A stretch of 64,000 nt of DNA, taken from NCBI RefSeq assembly GCF_010858045.1, contig NZ_JAAGVC010000029.1:1-64000 (forward strand), in the 5' to 3' direction. The first letter of the stretch is position 1, and each line of letters opens with the position of its first letter. Origin of the DNA: Nocardia cyriacigeorgica. GTDB taxonomy: Bacteria > Actinomycetota > Actinomycetes > Mycobacteriales > Mycobacteriaceae. Shown here in pieces: positions 20,901 through 23,385 of this stretch. A model generated the notes under the pieces. The model was given only the letters and a program-made list of their open reading frames with translations, did not search any database and was not told the DNA's origin. The translations under genes were made by a program, and so were the position numbers.

Positions 20901-23080
20901 CCGCACCGGTACGCGCACATGAGCTGCGGGCTCCGCTGCGGCCGACGAACACCGCCTACGTCATCTTCACCTCCGGATCCACCGGCACTCCCAAAGGTGT
21001 GGCGGTCCCGCACGCGGCGGTCGCGCATCAGCTCGACTGGACGCAGGCCGAATACGGGCTCGGCGTCGGCGATGCGGTGCTGCAATCGACCTCGGCCGCC
21101 TTCGACCTGTCGATCTGGGAACTGTGGTGGGCCACCCGCACCGGCGCCCGCATCGTGCTGGCTCCGCACGGCGCCCAGCGTGATCCGCACCGACTGCTCG
21201 ATGTGATCGAGCGTGCGGCGGTGACCACGCTGACCCTGGTGCCGTCGCTGCTGGCGATGCTCGTCGAGGCCGCCGGCGAACGTCCGCTGCCCGCCTCGCT
21301 GCGCAGGCTCCTGGTGATCGGTGAAGCGCTGCCCGCCGCGACCGTGCGGCGCGTCGCGGCGTGCACCGACGCGCGCATCGACAACCTGTACGGCCCCACC
21401 GAAGCGGCCGTGTCGGTGACCCGGTTCCGCACCGAGCGCGGCACCCGGCAGCCGGTCGTACCCATCGGCACCCCCGAATCCGGCAATCAGGTGTACGTGC
21501 TGGACGACCGGCTGCACCCGGTGCCCGCCGGGGTGAGCGGCGAGCTGTATCTCGGTGGCGCGCAACTGGCCCGCGGCTACCAGCACCGCCCGGAGCTGAC
21601 CGCGGAACGTTTCGTCGCGAATCCGTTCGGCGCACCGGGCAGCCGCCTCTACCGCACCGGCGATCTGGCCCGCTGGAACGCCGACGGCGAACTCGAATAC
21701 GTGGAACGCCGTGACTTCCAAGTGAAGGTCGGCGGTTACCGCATCGAGCTCGCCGAGATCGAACACGCGCTGCGGTCACGGCCCGAGGTGGTCGACGCCA
21801 TCGTCGTCGCGCATCGCACCGACGGCGAGAACGCCGTGCTGGTGGGTTATTTCACCGCGGCCGAACCGATCGAGGAGGCAACTCTGCGCGCCGCGCTGAC
21901 GCAGCTGCTGCCCAGCTACATGGTTCCGGCGGCGTTGATGCGGCTGCCCGCGCTGCCGCTGACCGCGAACGGCAAGGTCGATCGCCACGCACTGCCGCGC
22001 CCGACGGCCGGCAGCCGGGAGTTCCGTGCCCCGGTCACCGAGCTGGAACGCACGGTGTGCGAGGCATTCGGCGAAGTTCTCGGAGTGGATCCGGACGTGG
22101 CGACGCCGGCGCGTATCGGCTTGGACGACAACTTCTTCGAACGCGGCGGCAACTCCCTGCTTGCCACCCGCCTGGCCGCCCGGCTCGGTGCCGCGCTCGG
22201 TGAACAGATCCCGGTGGTGTGGTTGTTCTCCGCGCCCACACCCGCCGGGCTGGTCGCTCAGATCGAGCAGCGCCGGGCGGGCCGTGGCCACATCGACACC
22301 GACGCCGCCTTCGACGTCCTGCTGCCATTGCGGCCGGTCGGCTCGCGCGAACCCCTGTTCTGCGTGCATCCGGTGGGCGGCGTGGCGTGGTCGTTCGCCG
22401 GCCTCGCCGCCCATATCGAACCAGATCGCCCGCTGTACGGGCTGCAATCGCCGGTGCTCAATTCGGCTGAACCGCAGGCCGGTTCGATCGAGGAATGGGC
22501 TCAGCGCTACGTCCGGGAGATCCGGGCGGTGCAGCCGGAAGGCCCCTATCACCTGCTGGGCTGGTCACTCGGCGGTGTACTCGCCCACGCCATCGCCGTG
22601 CTGCTGCAAGACCAGGGCCAGCACGTCGCCACCCTGGCCATGATGGACAGTTCGCTCACCGGCGAGGTCGATCCGGCCGTGCCGATCCCGGTGGCGGAAC
22701 TACTCGGCGGCCTGCTCGGCGATGACGCCGACATCGACCTGGAACCCGGCCGGCTGGCCGGGTACCTGTCCGAACTGCCGGAGCCGTTCGCCTCCTTCGG
22801 CGCCGACCGGCTCACCAGGGTGCTGGCCTCCGGCACCGAATCGCTGCGCTTGATCGCCCGCTACCACCCCCGTCCCTACAAGGGCGAGCTGGTGTATTTC
22901 ACCGCAGCGGCCGACGACCCGACCGGCGCCACCGGCGCCGCCACCTGGTCCGACGCCGTCGACGGCACCGTGCACAACCACGCCGTCCAGACCACCCACT
23001 GGCGCATGACCACCGATGCCGCGCTCGCCCGCATCGGTCACGTCCTCACCAGCCGCTGGACCGACCACGACCGCGCATAA
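2..23080 (+). CDS. Giant non-ribosomal peptide synthetase, 3' part (seven modules plus thioesterase), 5' partial
   Basis: This assembly-line enzyme activates amino acids as adenylates, loads them on carrier domains, condenses them and releases the peptide. The reading frame is open from base 2, so the true start lies outside the window. Domain order is C(partial)-A-PCP, six further C-A-PCP modules, then TE. Seven condensation motifs (HHxxxD) begin near bases 182, 3371, 6743, 9938, 13127, 16302 and 19499. Seven A domains carry the core TSGSTGxPKG, YGPTE and GKxDR. Seven PCPs carry GG(N/S)SL, the phosphopantetheine serine. The TE has GWSLGG with Ser codon at 22565. No epimerisation, methylation or cyclisation domain is visible, since the A-PCP-to-C gaps are too short. 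The MbtH-like gene 33 bases downstream is the expected partner of the A domains. Tailoring and transport genes must lie upstream, and the product is not identifiable from this window. Confidence 0.97.
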   Translation, partial: GPVQKVRPVAVVELAAEPVADIAAAVRETAGIGFDVAEQVPVRIRLLRAATDDHTLVLVVHHIAADGVSMGPLLRDLIIAYAARREGHAPQWAPLAVQYADYALWQQQMLGDDADPASVAARQLEFWTAELADLPAQLDLPADRPRPEQASYRGAVHEFGIDARLRADIDRLAAETRSTPFMVLHAALAALLARLSGTTDIAIGTPVAGRGAAELDDLVGMFVNTLVLRTDVPAGLPFADLLAHARDRDLRAFAHSDVPFERLVEVLNPARSQARHPLFQVALFMQNLGPLALELPGLTAETVDFGAEFAKFDLQLTISDAGDGYRAEFTYATDLFDAATVGEFAVKFLRLLGAALADPATPVGDIELLDAGELDYVTASWNASGHKVADRFLHEGFDNQVRRSPNALALVAEDPVPVELTYAQLSERVNRLARFLIGTGVGPESLVVLAMPRSVELVVAMYAVARAGGAYVPVDPAHPVERIGHILDTARPHCVLSTRAAGFAAATEAPVHLLDALDLSEVPSRAIAESERRTPLRPDHPAYVIFTSGSTGKPKGVAVPHRAIANQLAWMEHEYRPRTGDVYLQKTATTFDVSLWGYFLPLRTGATLLLAAPDGHRDPRYIAETIARHGVTLTDFVPSMLTVFAAHARREELDSLRDVFVIGEALPPETVTAFHAVSDAGLHNLYGPTEAAVSITYREVTAADAPLVPIGEPEWNSQVYVLDSRLRPVPIGVPGELYLAGEQLARGYHGRVDLTADRFVANPFEFDGARMYRTGDLVRWTADGELVYLGRADFQVKFRGQRIELAEIESALLADPRVSQAAARLVSGAEGDFLAGYVIAAVGADLDVAELKDSLFQRLPAYMVPTAVVELTEFPLNTSGKLDRKALPVPTLRTVRFRAPVDADQRLVAEVFAEVLRVERVGLDDDFFALGGSSLDATRVTARAGAVAGVRIPVRALFDAPTVAGFAAAVAELRAGAHPRPALTRRERPERIPLAPAQQRLWFLNRLEAQGSAATGVYNLPVVLRLTGTLDPRAMRQAVLDVLTRHESLRTLYPESESGPYQSILPAAAIGLDVPPVAVRSRDIAATVAAIARGGFDVTTELPARVALLAVDGTDEHLLVFVVHHIAADALSLTPLVTDLIASYTARVAGTAPELPELPVQYADYSLWQRELLGAADQPGDPAHQQLRFWHAVLDGLPADLSLPTDRPRPPQPTQRGAVVEFAVTAAISEGLRALARRASASLFMVVHAAFAATLARLSATTDVVVGTPVGGRGARELDALIGMFVNTVVLRSEVRPEATFTELLDAVRATDLAAFAHGELPFEQLVDSMDVDRSSGAHPLFQVMLSFGEQRAAAEAIELPGLRVQPVDIPDETVKFDLHLVVTDTGDAALTGNLRYATDLFDATTIESLTVRFLRVLTAVSQDPEVRVGDIELLDPAERTRILTAWNDTVHPVPAGTLADLFAEQAARTPDAPAITFDGEIAERTSSGQNTASGRPEPAPVGQPSASSLDDQVRAEEEHSARSAHRFGSAAGDTLSYGEFAARVNRLARYLIAHGVGPEMRVALEMRRSIDLVVGMYAVTVAGGAYVPLDPDHPVERTAHILETAAPLCVLTSDMDAELPVEAIRIDRLDLAPYSSAPVTDADRRAPLRASNTAYVLFTSGSTGRPKGVAMSHGAIVNRLRWMQSAYVAIDSTDALLQKTPATFDVSVPEFFWPLQVGARMVLAKPDGHRDPAYLADLMRRESITVAHFVPSMLAAFLAEEPVDVPALRHIFCSGETLPAAIAHRARALTGARVHNMYGPTETAVEITAHEVTDADDTVLPIGGPVWNSQAYVLDSRLRPVPAGVPGELYLAGAQLAHGYLGRPDLTGDRFVANPFGAPGSRMYRTGDLMSWTADGELNFLGRTDFQVKVRGLRIELGEVEAALLALPAVAQAVVLVRDDHGSGAQLVAYLVPEAAADTVTAPSTDIESIRAQLARVLPAYMIPTGFVVLDAFPVNASGKLDRKALPAPVAALVEFIAPEGAAETLVAELFTALLGAPRVGAGDDFFGSGGNSLIATQLASRLSKATGRQVPVRAIFDAPTVRELARLIEADAPAIAPDLPPLTAQDRTAPIPLSIAQQRMWFLNRFDAASAGYNIPFALRLTGPLDVAALNAAIEDLIARHETLRTLYPEHDGTASQLVLPAAARALTLEPRTVTVAEVPHLVATAAGTGFDVTSEVPLRIELLRLTGPTEPVDDSETHVLLFVIHHIAADGWSFAPLTRDLALAYLARSSGTTPEFAPLPLQYADFALWQRAALGRPDDPNSMLSQQLTYWIERLADLPDVITLPADRPRPAVASHRGAALTARLDAELHRRVQNFATDHRATPFMVLHAALATLLSRLAGTDDVVIGTPVAGRGDQALDDLVGMFVNTLVLRTRVRPDVTAAELLAQVRAVDVAAFEHAHVPFEQLVDALNPVRSQAHAPLYQVALTLQNQAAPDLRLDRLAISALDVDAAPIQLDLDWTLTDRYAADGAPDGIDVHLHYALDLFDADTAARFLAGFEQVLRALVDTPDARVGDLDLLSPAERDLLLAEGNATDQVLPAETLDDLFAARVAATPDAVAIRFEGVALTYAALGSRVNRLARRLIAEGAGPETIVGLGALRSIDMLVAMYAIVRSGAAYVPIDPDHPAERIAQVIAGAAPLLVVRAGGARLPELTVPVLDYPTLDLSEVDDAPVTDADRRHPLRPDNAAYVLFTSGSTGRPKGVSISHRAITNQLRWLESRYEITGRDRLLQRAPLTFDVSVWECFLPVVVGAPLIVARPSGHLDLDYLSGLLRAHRITFAEFVPSVLAALIGEGMGDALASLRHLHCGGEALTPDLLAALRADVPGAVHNSYGPTEAAISAVFHEFTDPDSESDRDVAIGRPCWNTRAYVLDSRLRPVPIGVTGELYLAGEQLARGYQGRAALTAERFVADPFGAPGRLMYRTGDLVRWNRNGDLVYLGRNDFQVKLRGQRIELGEIEAALTAIAGVRNAAVVAARDASGQDCLVGYVSGDALSAEVVLDEVRGRLPAYMVPAHLMVLEQMPLTTAGKLDRKALPAVEVAAAGPAYRAPREGAEAVLAALIADLIGATTPVGADDDFFARGGNSLLAMRLVARANAALGSALTVREVFEAPTVAGLAARVTTESAARPELVAGLRPDRIPLSLAQTRMWLLNRIDPESAVYNIPITIRLTGALNVPALEKALRDVVARHESLRTIFPADAEGPTQVVLDRVPAGELSLRPVEVSEADLRDAVLAAVSGGFDLRTRIPVRAALLRAAPDDHVLAVVVHHIAADGVSTAPLARDLMTAYTARTAGAEPGWSPLPLQYADFTLWQHAALGSADDPDSVLAAQIAHWRQELAGLAPVLELPTDRPRPAVASGRGAAVEFVIGAELAARVAELATSHGVSTFMVVHAAYAALLGRLAGVDDIAIGTPVAGRAEEALDDLVGMFVNTLVLRTRVDADRSFADLLAEVRAADVRAFAHGELPFERLVEELDPVRSQAHSPIVQTLLTFEHREDTVLRLPGLEVAAYPIDNRVAQFDLALELSEQADACATVLRGVLRYATDLFDRSTARSVAERFVRLLEAVVAAPELPVGDIDLLGEAERRALEHWNDTAHPVDPAATLVSMFEAQVARTPDATAVTFETAGMSRGRISYAEFADRVHRVARWLVDQGVGSESVVALGMRRSLDLVTAMYAVTAAGAAYLPLDPDHPAERTEYVLTTARPVFVLTSGLDLDAGVTRQVRIDRLDLSGYATHPLTAADRIGTLTSGSTAYIIFTSGSTGRPKGVAVPHRAIVNRLVWMQEQYALTAADTVVQKTPATFDVSVWEFFWPLQAGARLALARPDGHRDPAYLDRLIREEQVTVAHFVPSMLAMFLDARAADDGRCGGQGAGQTLRLLFASGEALPAATAQRARDLTGAAVHNLYGPTEAAVDVTFHEVSDDDQTSVPIGRPVFNTALLVLDSRLRRVPPGVAGELYLSGAQLAAGYVARPELTSERFVANPFGAPGERMYRTGDLVRQRADGEVEYLGRTDFQVKLRGLRIELGEIESALTDLDAVRRAVVVVRADARLGDQLVAYIVAADGGLDTDAIRTELAAALPGYMVPAAFVVLDEFPLNSSGKLDRAALPAPRFTAAPFRAPAAGLEQTVAALMGELLGRETVGADDDFFALGGNSLIATRLAARLGAEIDAEIPVRLLFEAPTVAALAARAGGLRGSGATTAPTRRERPDTVPLSLAQQRMWFLNRFDPDETVNNIPIAIRLTGGLDTAALTAAVADVVGRHETLRTVYPDIGGVGSQRVLDAGQVPPIVALDARHAAEAIAEFVGTPFDVTSEVPVRIGLARLDADDHILVLVVHHIAADGYSMAPLARDIATAYAARVAGRTPSWRELPVQYADYALWQRETLGAEDDPASPAATQLAYWRHRLRGLPAQLDLPADRPRPAIASHAGATVTIGLSAELGDRIAALAARTGSTPFMVVHTAFAVLLARLSGTSDIAIGAPVAGRGDAALDDLVGMFVNTVVLRTDVDAATGFAELLRRVRERDLEAFAHAELPFERLVEVLDPPRSQARHPLFQVALFFQNLEPVRLELDGLTLSEYDPGHDTIRFDLQLTVTEDQLRFGYATDLFDADTVIGFGTRLLRLLNAAAADPDLPVGDIDLFGSGERHRVLTEWNDSAHTAYIPELLLDEFEAQAVATPEDPALVYAPDDGSPAITLAYGALDSRANRLARHLIALGVGPESLVALSIRRSVDLVIAMYAVLKAGGAYVPIDPDHPAQRIAHILGTARPAALLTTERDRIDVGYQGPTVCVDTVELELSDEPITAEERTGALLPQHPAYVIFTSGSTGKPKGVTISHAAIVNQLNWMQHRYRLDGDDVYLQKTATTFDVSLWGYFLPLRVGATVVLATPDGHRDPGYLAEVIGGYGVTVTDFVPSMLSVFAAEVAAAGQTGALRSLRSVFVIGEALPAETVRAFGAVSTAGLHNLYGPTEAAVSITYREVTGEVERTVMPIGKPEWNSRVYVLDARLRPTLPGVAGELYLAGTQLARGYHGRPAITADRFVANPFGAPGERMYRTGDLVRWEHTADGAELVYLGRTDFQVKFRGQRIELGEIEAVLAAAPGVAQAAARVAGEHLVAHVTTLPGTAVHQDELLRVAAAALPSYMLPSTVMVLDSFPLNASGKLDRAALPDPVFDRVAYRTPVTPAERLVAEAFAAVLGVERVGLDDGFFDLGGNSLSATRVLARLGERLGRRVPVRLLFEAPTVHGLAARLGEAGEQAVELVAGPRPERIPLAPVQRGMWFLNRLDPASAAHNIPVAVRIRGELDTAALTAAFDDVIARHEALRTVYPVDDAGTGHQVVLPVESTGIALRLETPAGSVEDRIAEFIAAGFDVTTEVPVRATLLREHDTSHVLVAVVHHIAADGYSMNPLLRDLLAAYLARVLGSTPMWPQLTAQYADYALWQHAGVAAVADEQLAYWAQTLRDLPEELALPMDRPRPAVAAKRGASIRARIGGEVGARVRELAAEHRATPFMVLHAALAALLARLSGSTDIAIGTPVAGRGAAALDDLVGMFVNTLVLRTRPELTLTFAELLDHTREADVAAFAHATVPFDQVVDALGIERTQARHPLFTVALNYLNTGSGTFAVPGLEVTPVPFDEPVARFDLQFTVAAEPDADGHLGIELDYATDLFDRSTAAGLLRRFGRLLGVLTADPEQPIGAAELLAPLERAHLLARRGAAPVPPCTLAQLIAAAVVSDPGAVAVVEGERELTYLAMDEQSSRLARLLIGAGIGAEDVVAVAIPRSAESMLAVWAVAKTGAAFVPVDPTYPAERITHMLTDSGAALGLSTVAARAGLPGDVDWLEIDAPATAARLRQASAAPIAATELVRRVRIGNPAWMIYTSGSTGVPKGVVATHAGIAGVAVAQRDRYEVGPASRVLHVASPSFDASMLELLLALAAGATLVIAPAGVYGGSELTALIRDQRVSHAFLTPAVLQTLDPAELDCLVRLTVGGESFGPEVVRRWAGRRRDVHNTYGPTETTIITTISAPMRPGDPFDMGTPIHGMSAAVLDARLQPVPVGVTGELYLRGPGLARGYHARAALTSQRFVADPYGPAGGRLYRTGDLVRWTASGAIQYVGRSDQQVKVRGLRIELGEIDAVLAAHPSVEYAVTVGHTGSAGMVSLVSYVVAAHGHVIDTDALTAHAAESLTAYMVPSAIMVLDELPLTPVGKLDRKALPEPEFRTAEFRAPTTDTERTVAAVITGVLGLTPAETDASADAAVSEKPLVGLDDDFFALGGNSLTATQLAARLGSALGVSVGVRTIFENPTVAALAAVLDDARGGAEPARPVLARRTGDGPIPLSLAQQRMWFLNRLDRQSTAYNIPLAVRLSGALDVAALNAAITDVVARHEVLRTVYPQQQDGPVQLVLPIERAGTPVLAPIAVTADDLGAAVADFVGDGFDVTDTVPIRARLLALAPEEHVLVVVVHHIAADGSSLAPLARDVMLAYAARKRGAAPDWAPLPVQYADYSRWQRELLGSEDDADSLISRQLAFWTDALAGLPAQLTLPTDRPRPAVVSTKGRHLDFSIDAALHARLTELGRAAGATLFMVTHAAFAVLLARLSGTTDIAVGTPVAGRGEAVLDELVGMFVNTLVLRAQIEPAAGFTELLDRVRAADVAAFAHADVPFERLVEVLNPERSTARHPLFQVGFSFHNQVEADFALDGLTVTAADFDSEVAQFDLHLVVTDRYHADGTPAGMAASLTYATALFDESTVAGFAGRLHRLLTAICAAPRTPVGDLPLLDPAESERVLRAWNSSAHAFAPALLTSGFEAQVTRTPGAIAVLTADTALTYADFAARINQVARVLIDRGVGPETLVALAMPRSIDLLIAMYAVVTAGGAYVPLDPSHPLDRTAAVLAAATPALVLSSSRAPMPLPESDTTVLDIWSADAAAAAAAPVRAHELRAPLRPTNTAYVIFTSGSTGTPKGVAVPHAAVAHQLDWTQAEYGLGVGDAVLQSTSAAFDLSIWELWWATRTGARIVLAPHGAQRDPHRLLDVIERAAVTTLTLVPSLLAMLVEAAGERPLPASLRRLLVIGEALPAATVRRVAACTDARIDNLYGPTEAAVSVTRFRTERGTRQPVVPIGTPESGNQVYVLDDRLHPVPAGVSGELYLGGAQLARGYQHRPELTAERFVANPFGAPGSRLYRTGDLARWNADGELEYVERRDFQVKVGGYRIELAEIEHALRSRPEVVDAIVVAHRTDGENAVLVGYFTAAEPIEEATLRAALTQLLPSYMVPAALMRLPALPLTANGKVDRHALPRPTAGSREFRAPVTELERTVCEAFGEVLGVDPDVATPARIGLDDNFFERGGNSLLATRLAARLGAALGEQIPVVWLFSAPTPAGLVAQIEQRRAGRGHIDTDAAFDVLLPLRPVGSREPLFCVHPVGGVAWSFAGLAAHIEPDRPLYGLQSPVLNSAEPQAGSIEEWAQRYVREIRAVQPEGPYHLLGWSLGGVLAHAIAVLLQDQGQHVATLAMMDSSLTGEVDPAVPIPVAELLGGLLGDDADIDLEPGRLAGYLSELPEPFASFGADRLTRVLASGTESLRLIARYHPRPYKGELVYFTAAADDPTGATGAATWSDAVDGTVHNHAVQTTHWRMTTDAALARIGHVLTSRWTDHDRA
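2941..6320 (+). other. NRPS module 2: C-A-PCP, serine-like pocket D-V-P-H-F-S-M-V-E-K, with an inserted linker
   Basis: The condensation motif reads HHIAADA, so the final Gly of HHxxxDG is Ala; the catalytic second His and the Asp remain. The adenylation pocket differs from the classical Ser code D-V-W-H-F-S-L-V-D-K at three places (Pro239, Met322, Glu331), so serine or a small hydroxylated residue is the best guess. About 50 extra polar residues interrupt the start of the A domain, between ITFDGE near base 4435 and LSYGEF near 4608. The PCP signature GGNSL is intact. Confidence 0.75.
6321..9520 (+). other. NRPS module 3: C-A-PCP, ornithine-like pocket D-V-W-E-H-G-S-I-S-K
   Basis: Condensation motif IHHIAADGWS is complete. 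The pocket was read from FDVSVW, AEFVPSV, HLHCGGE, HNSYGPTE and AAIS. It shares D, V, E278, G301, S322, I330 and K with the Orn code D-V-G-E-I-G-S-I-D-K known from bacitracin and fengycin synthetases. Glu278 fits a basic side chain, so ornithine or a modified ornithine is a reasonable inference. No ornithine monooxygenase is present in the window to support a hydroxamate. Confidence 0.7.
9521..12730 (+). other. NRPS module 4: C-A-PCP, serine pocket D-V-W-H-F-S-L-V-D-K
   Basis: All ten pocket residues equal the canonical serine code (FDVSVW, AHFVPSM, LLFASGE, HNLYGPTE, AAVD, GKLDR). This is the most secure substrate call in the protein. C and PCP motifs are intact. A short Gly-rich loop (GRCGGQGAGQ) precedes the LLFASGE strand near base 11720. 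Confidence 0.85.
12731..15890 (+). other. NRPS module 5: C-A-PCP, pocket identical to module 1
   Basis: The pocket D-V-W-D-F-I-L-V-S-K is the same as in module 1. The flanking sequence is almost identical too: both share the stretches DVYLQKTATTFDVSLWGYF and GLHNLYGPTEAAVSITYRE. The two modules should therefore load the same, unassigned, residue and look like products of recent duplication or gene conversion. Condensation motif HHIAADGYS and PCP GGNSL are intact. Confidence 0.8.
15891..19100 (+). other. NRPS module 6: C-A-PCP, divergent A domain, pocket D-A-L-F-T-G-T-I-I-K
   Basis: This A domain differs from the others (FDASML, HAFLTPAVL, RLTVGGESF, HNTYGPTETT). Its pocket is mostly aliphatic or small, which could suit a hydrophobic or Thr-like residue, but no code I know matches. 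A stretch of about 20 extra acidic and Ala residues sits in the carrier-domain N-terminus near 18845-18895, before the DDDFF of the PCP. Confidence 0.7.
19101..22300 (+). other. NRPS module 7: C-A-PCP, pocket D-L-W-T-L-I-L-V-S-K
   Basis: The last extension module. The pocket was read from FDLSIW, LTLVPSL, LLVIGE, DNLYGPTE and AAVS. It shares Ile301-Leu322-Val330-Ser331 with modules 1 and 5, so a related substrate is possible, but none can be named. The A10 motif is the variant GKVDRHALP. The PCP reads GGNSL near 22150 and is followed directly by the thioesterase. Confidence 0.7.
22301..23077 (+). other. NRPS thioesterase domain (type I, chain release)
   Basis: An alpha/beta-hydrolase domain of about 255 residues. 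It starts with the oxyanion strand LFCVHPVGG near 22360 and carries the nucleophile motif GWSLGG (Ser codon at 22565), an acid residue in LAMMDSSL, and a C-terminal His in VQTTHWRMTT near 22995. It releases the finished peptide by hydrolysis or cyclisation, and the sequence does not show which. Its position at the extreme C-terminus marks the end of the assembly line. Confidence 0.92.
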
Positions 23081-23113
23081 CCCTATCCTTGCGCACTATC
23101 GAAAGGCCCCACC

Positions 23114-23332
23114 GTGACCAACCCGTTCGACAATGACGACGCCCAGTTCTACGTCCTGATCAACGCCGAGGGCGAACACTCCATGTGGCCGACCTTCGCC
23201 ACCGTCCCCGGCGGCTGGACCATCGCCCACGGCCCGACCACCCGTAAGGCCTGCCTGGACTACGTCGAAGCGCACTGGCTCGATATGCGTCCGAAATCGC
23301 TCGTCCGAGCCATGGGGGCGGACGCGAATTGA
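23114..23332 (+). CDS. MbtH-like protein, NRPS accessory factor
   Basis: A 72-residue protein of the MbtH family, which binds adenylation domains and supports their folding and activity. The family hallmarks are present: NPFDNDDAQFYVLINAEGEHS, a Trp-Pro (MWP), PGGW, and the C-terminal TRKACLDYVEAHWLDMRPKSL. The start is GTG at 23114, supported by GAAAGG seven bases upstream. It lies 33 bases after the NRPS stop on the same strand, so both are probably one transcript. Length is normal for the family. The partner is inferred to be the adjacent NRPS. Confidence 0.96.
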   Translation: MTNPFDNDDAQFYVLINAEGEHSMWPTFATVPGGWTIAHGPTTRKACLDYVEAHWLDMRPKSLVRAMGADAN

Positions 23333-23385
23333 GATAATCGCGCCGAATCCTTCTCATCGGCCGCCTCCCCGCGCGACGATGAGGT

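Noticed and set aside
2-23080. Repeats across the NRPS as CRISPR or tandem DNA repeats
   Set aside because: They are homologous protein modules about 3.2 kb apart with diverged DNA, not short direct repeats with spacers. No CRISPR array was seen anywhere.
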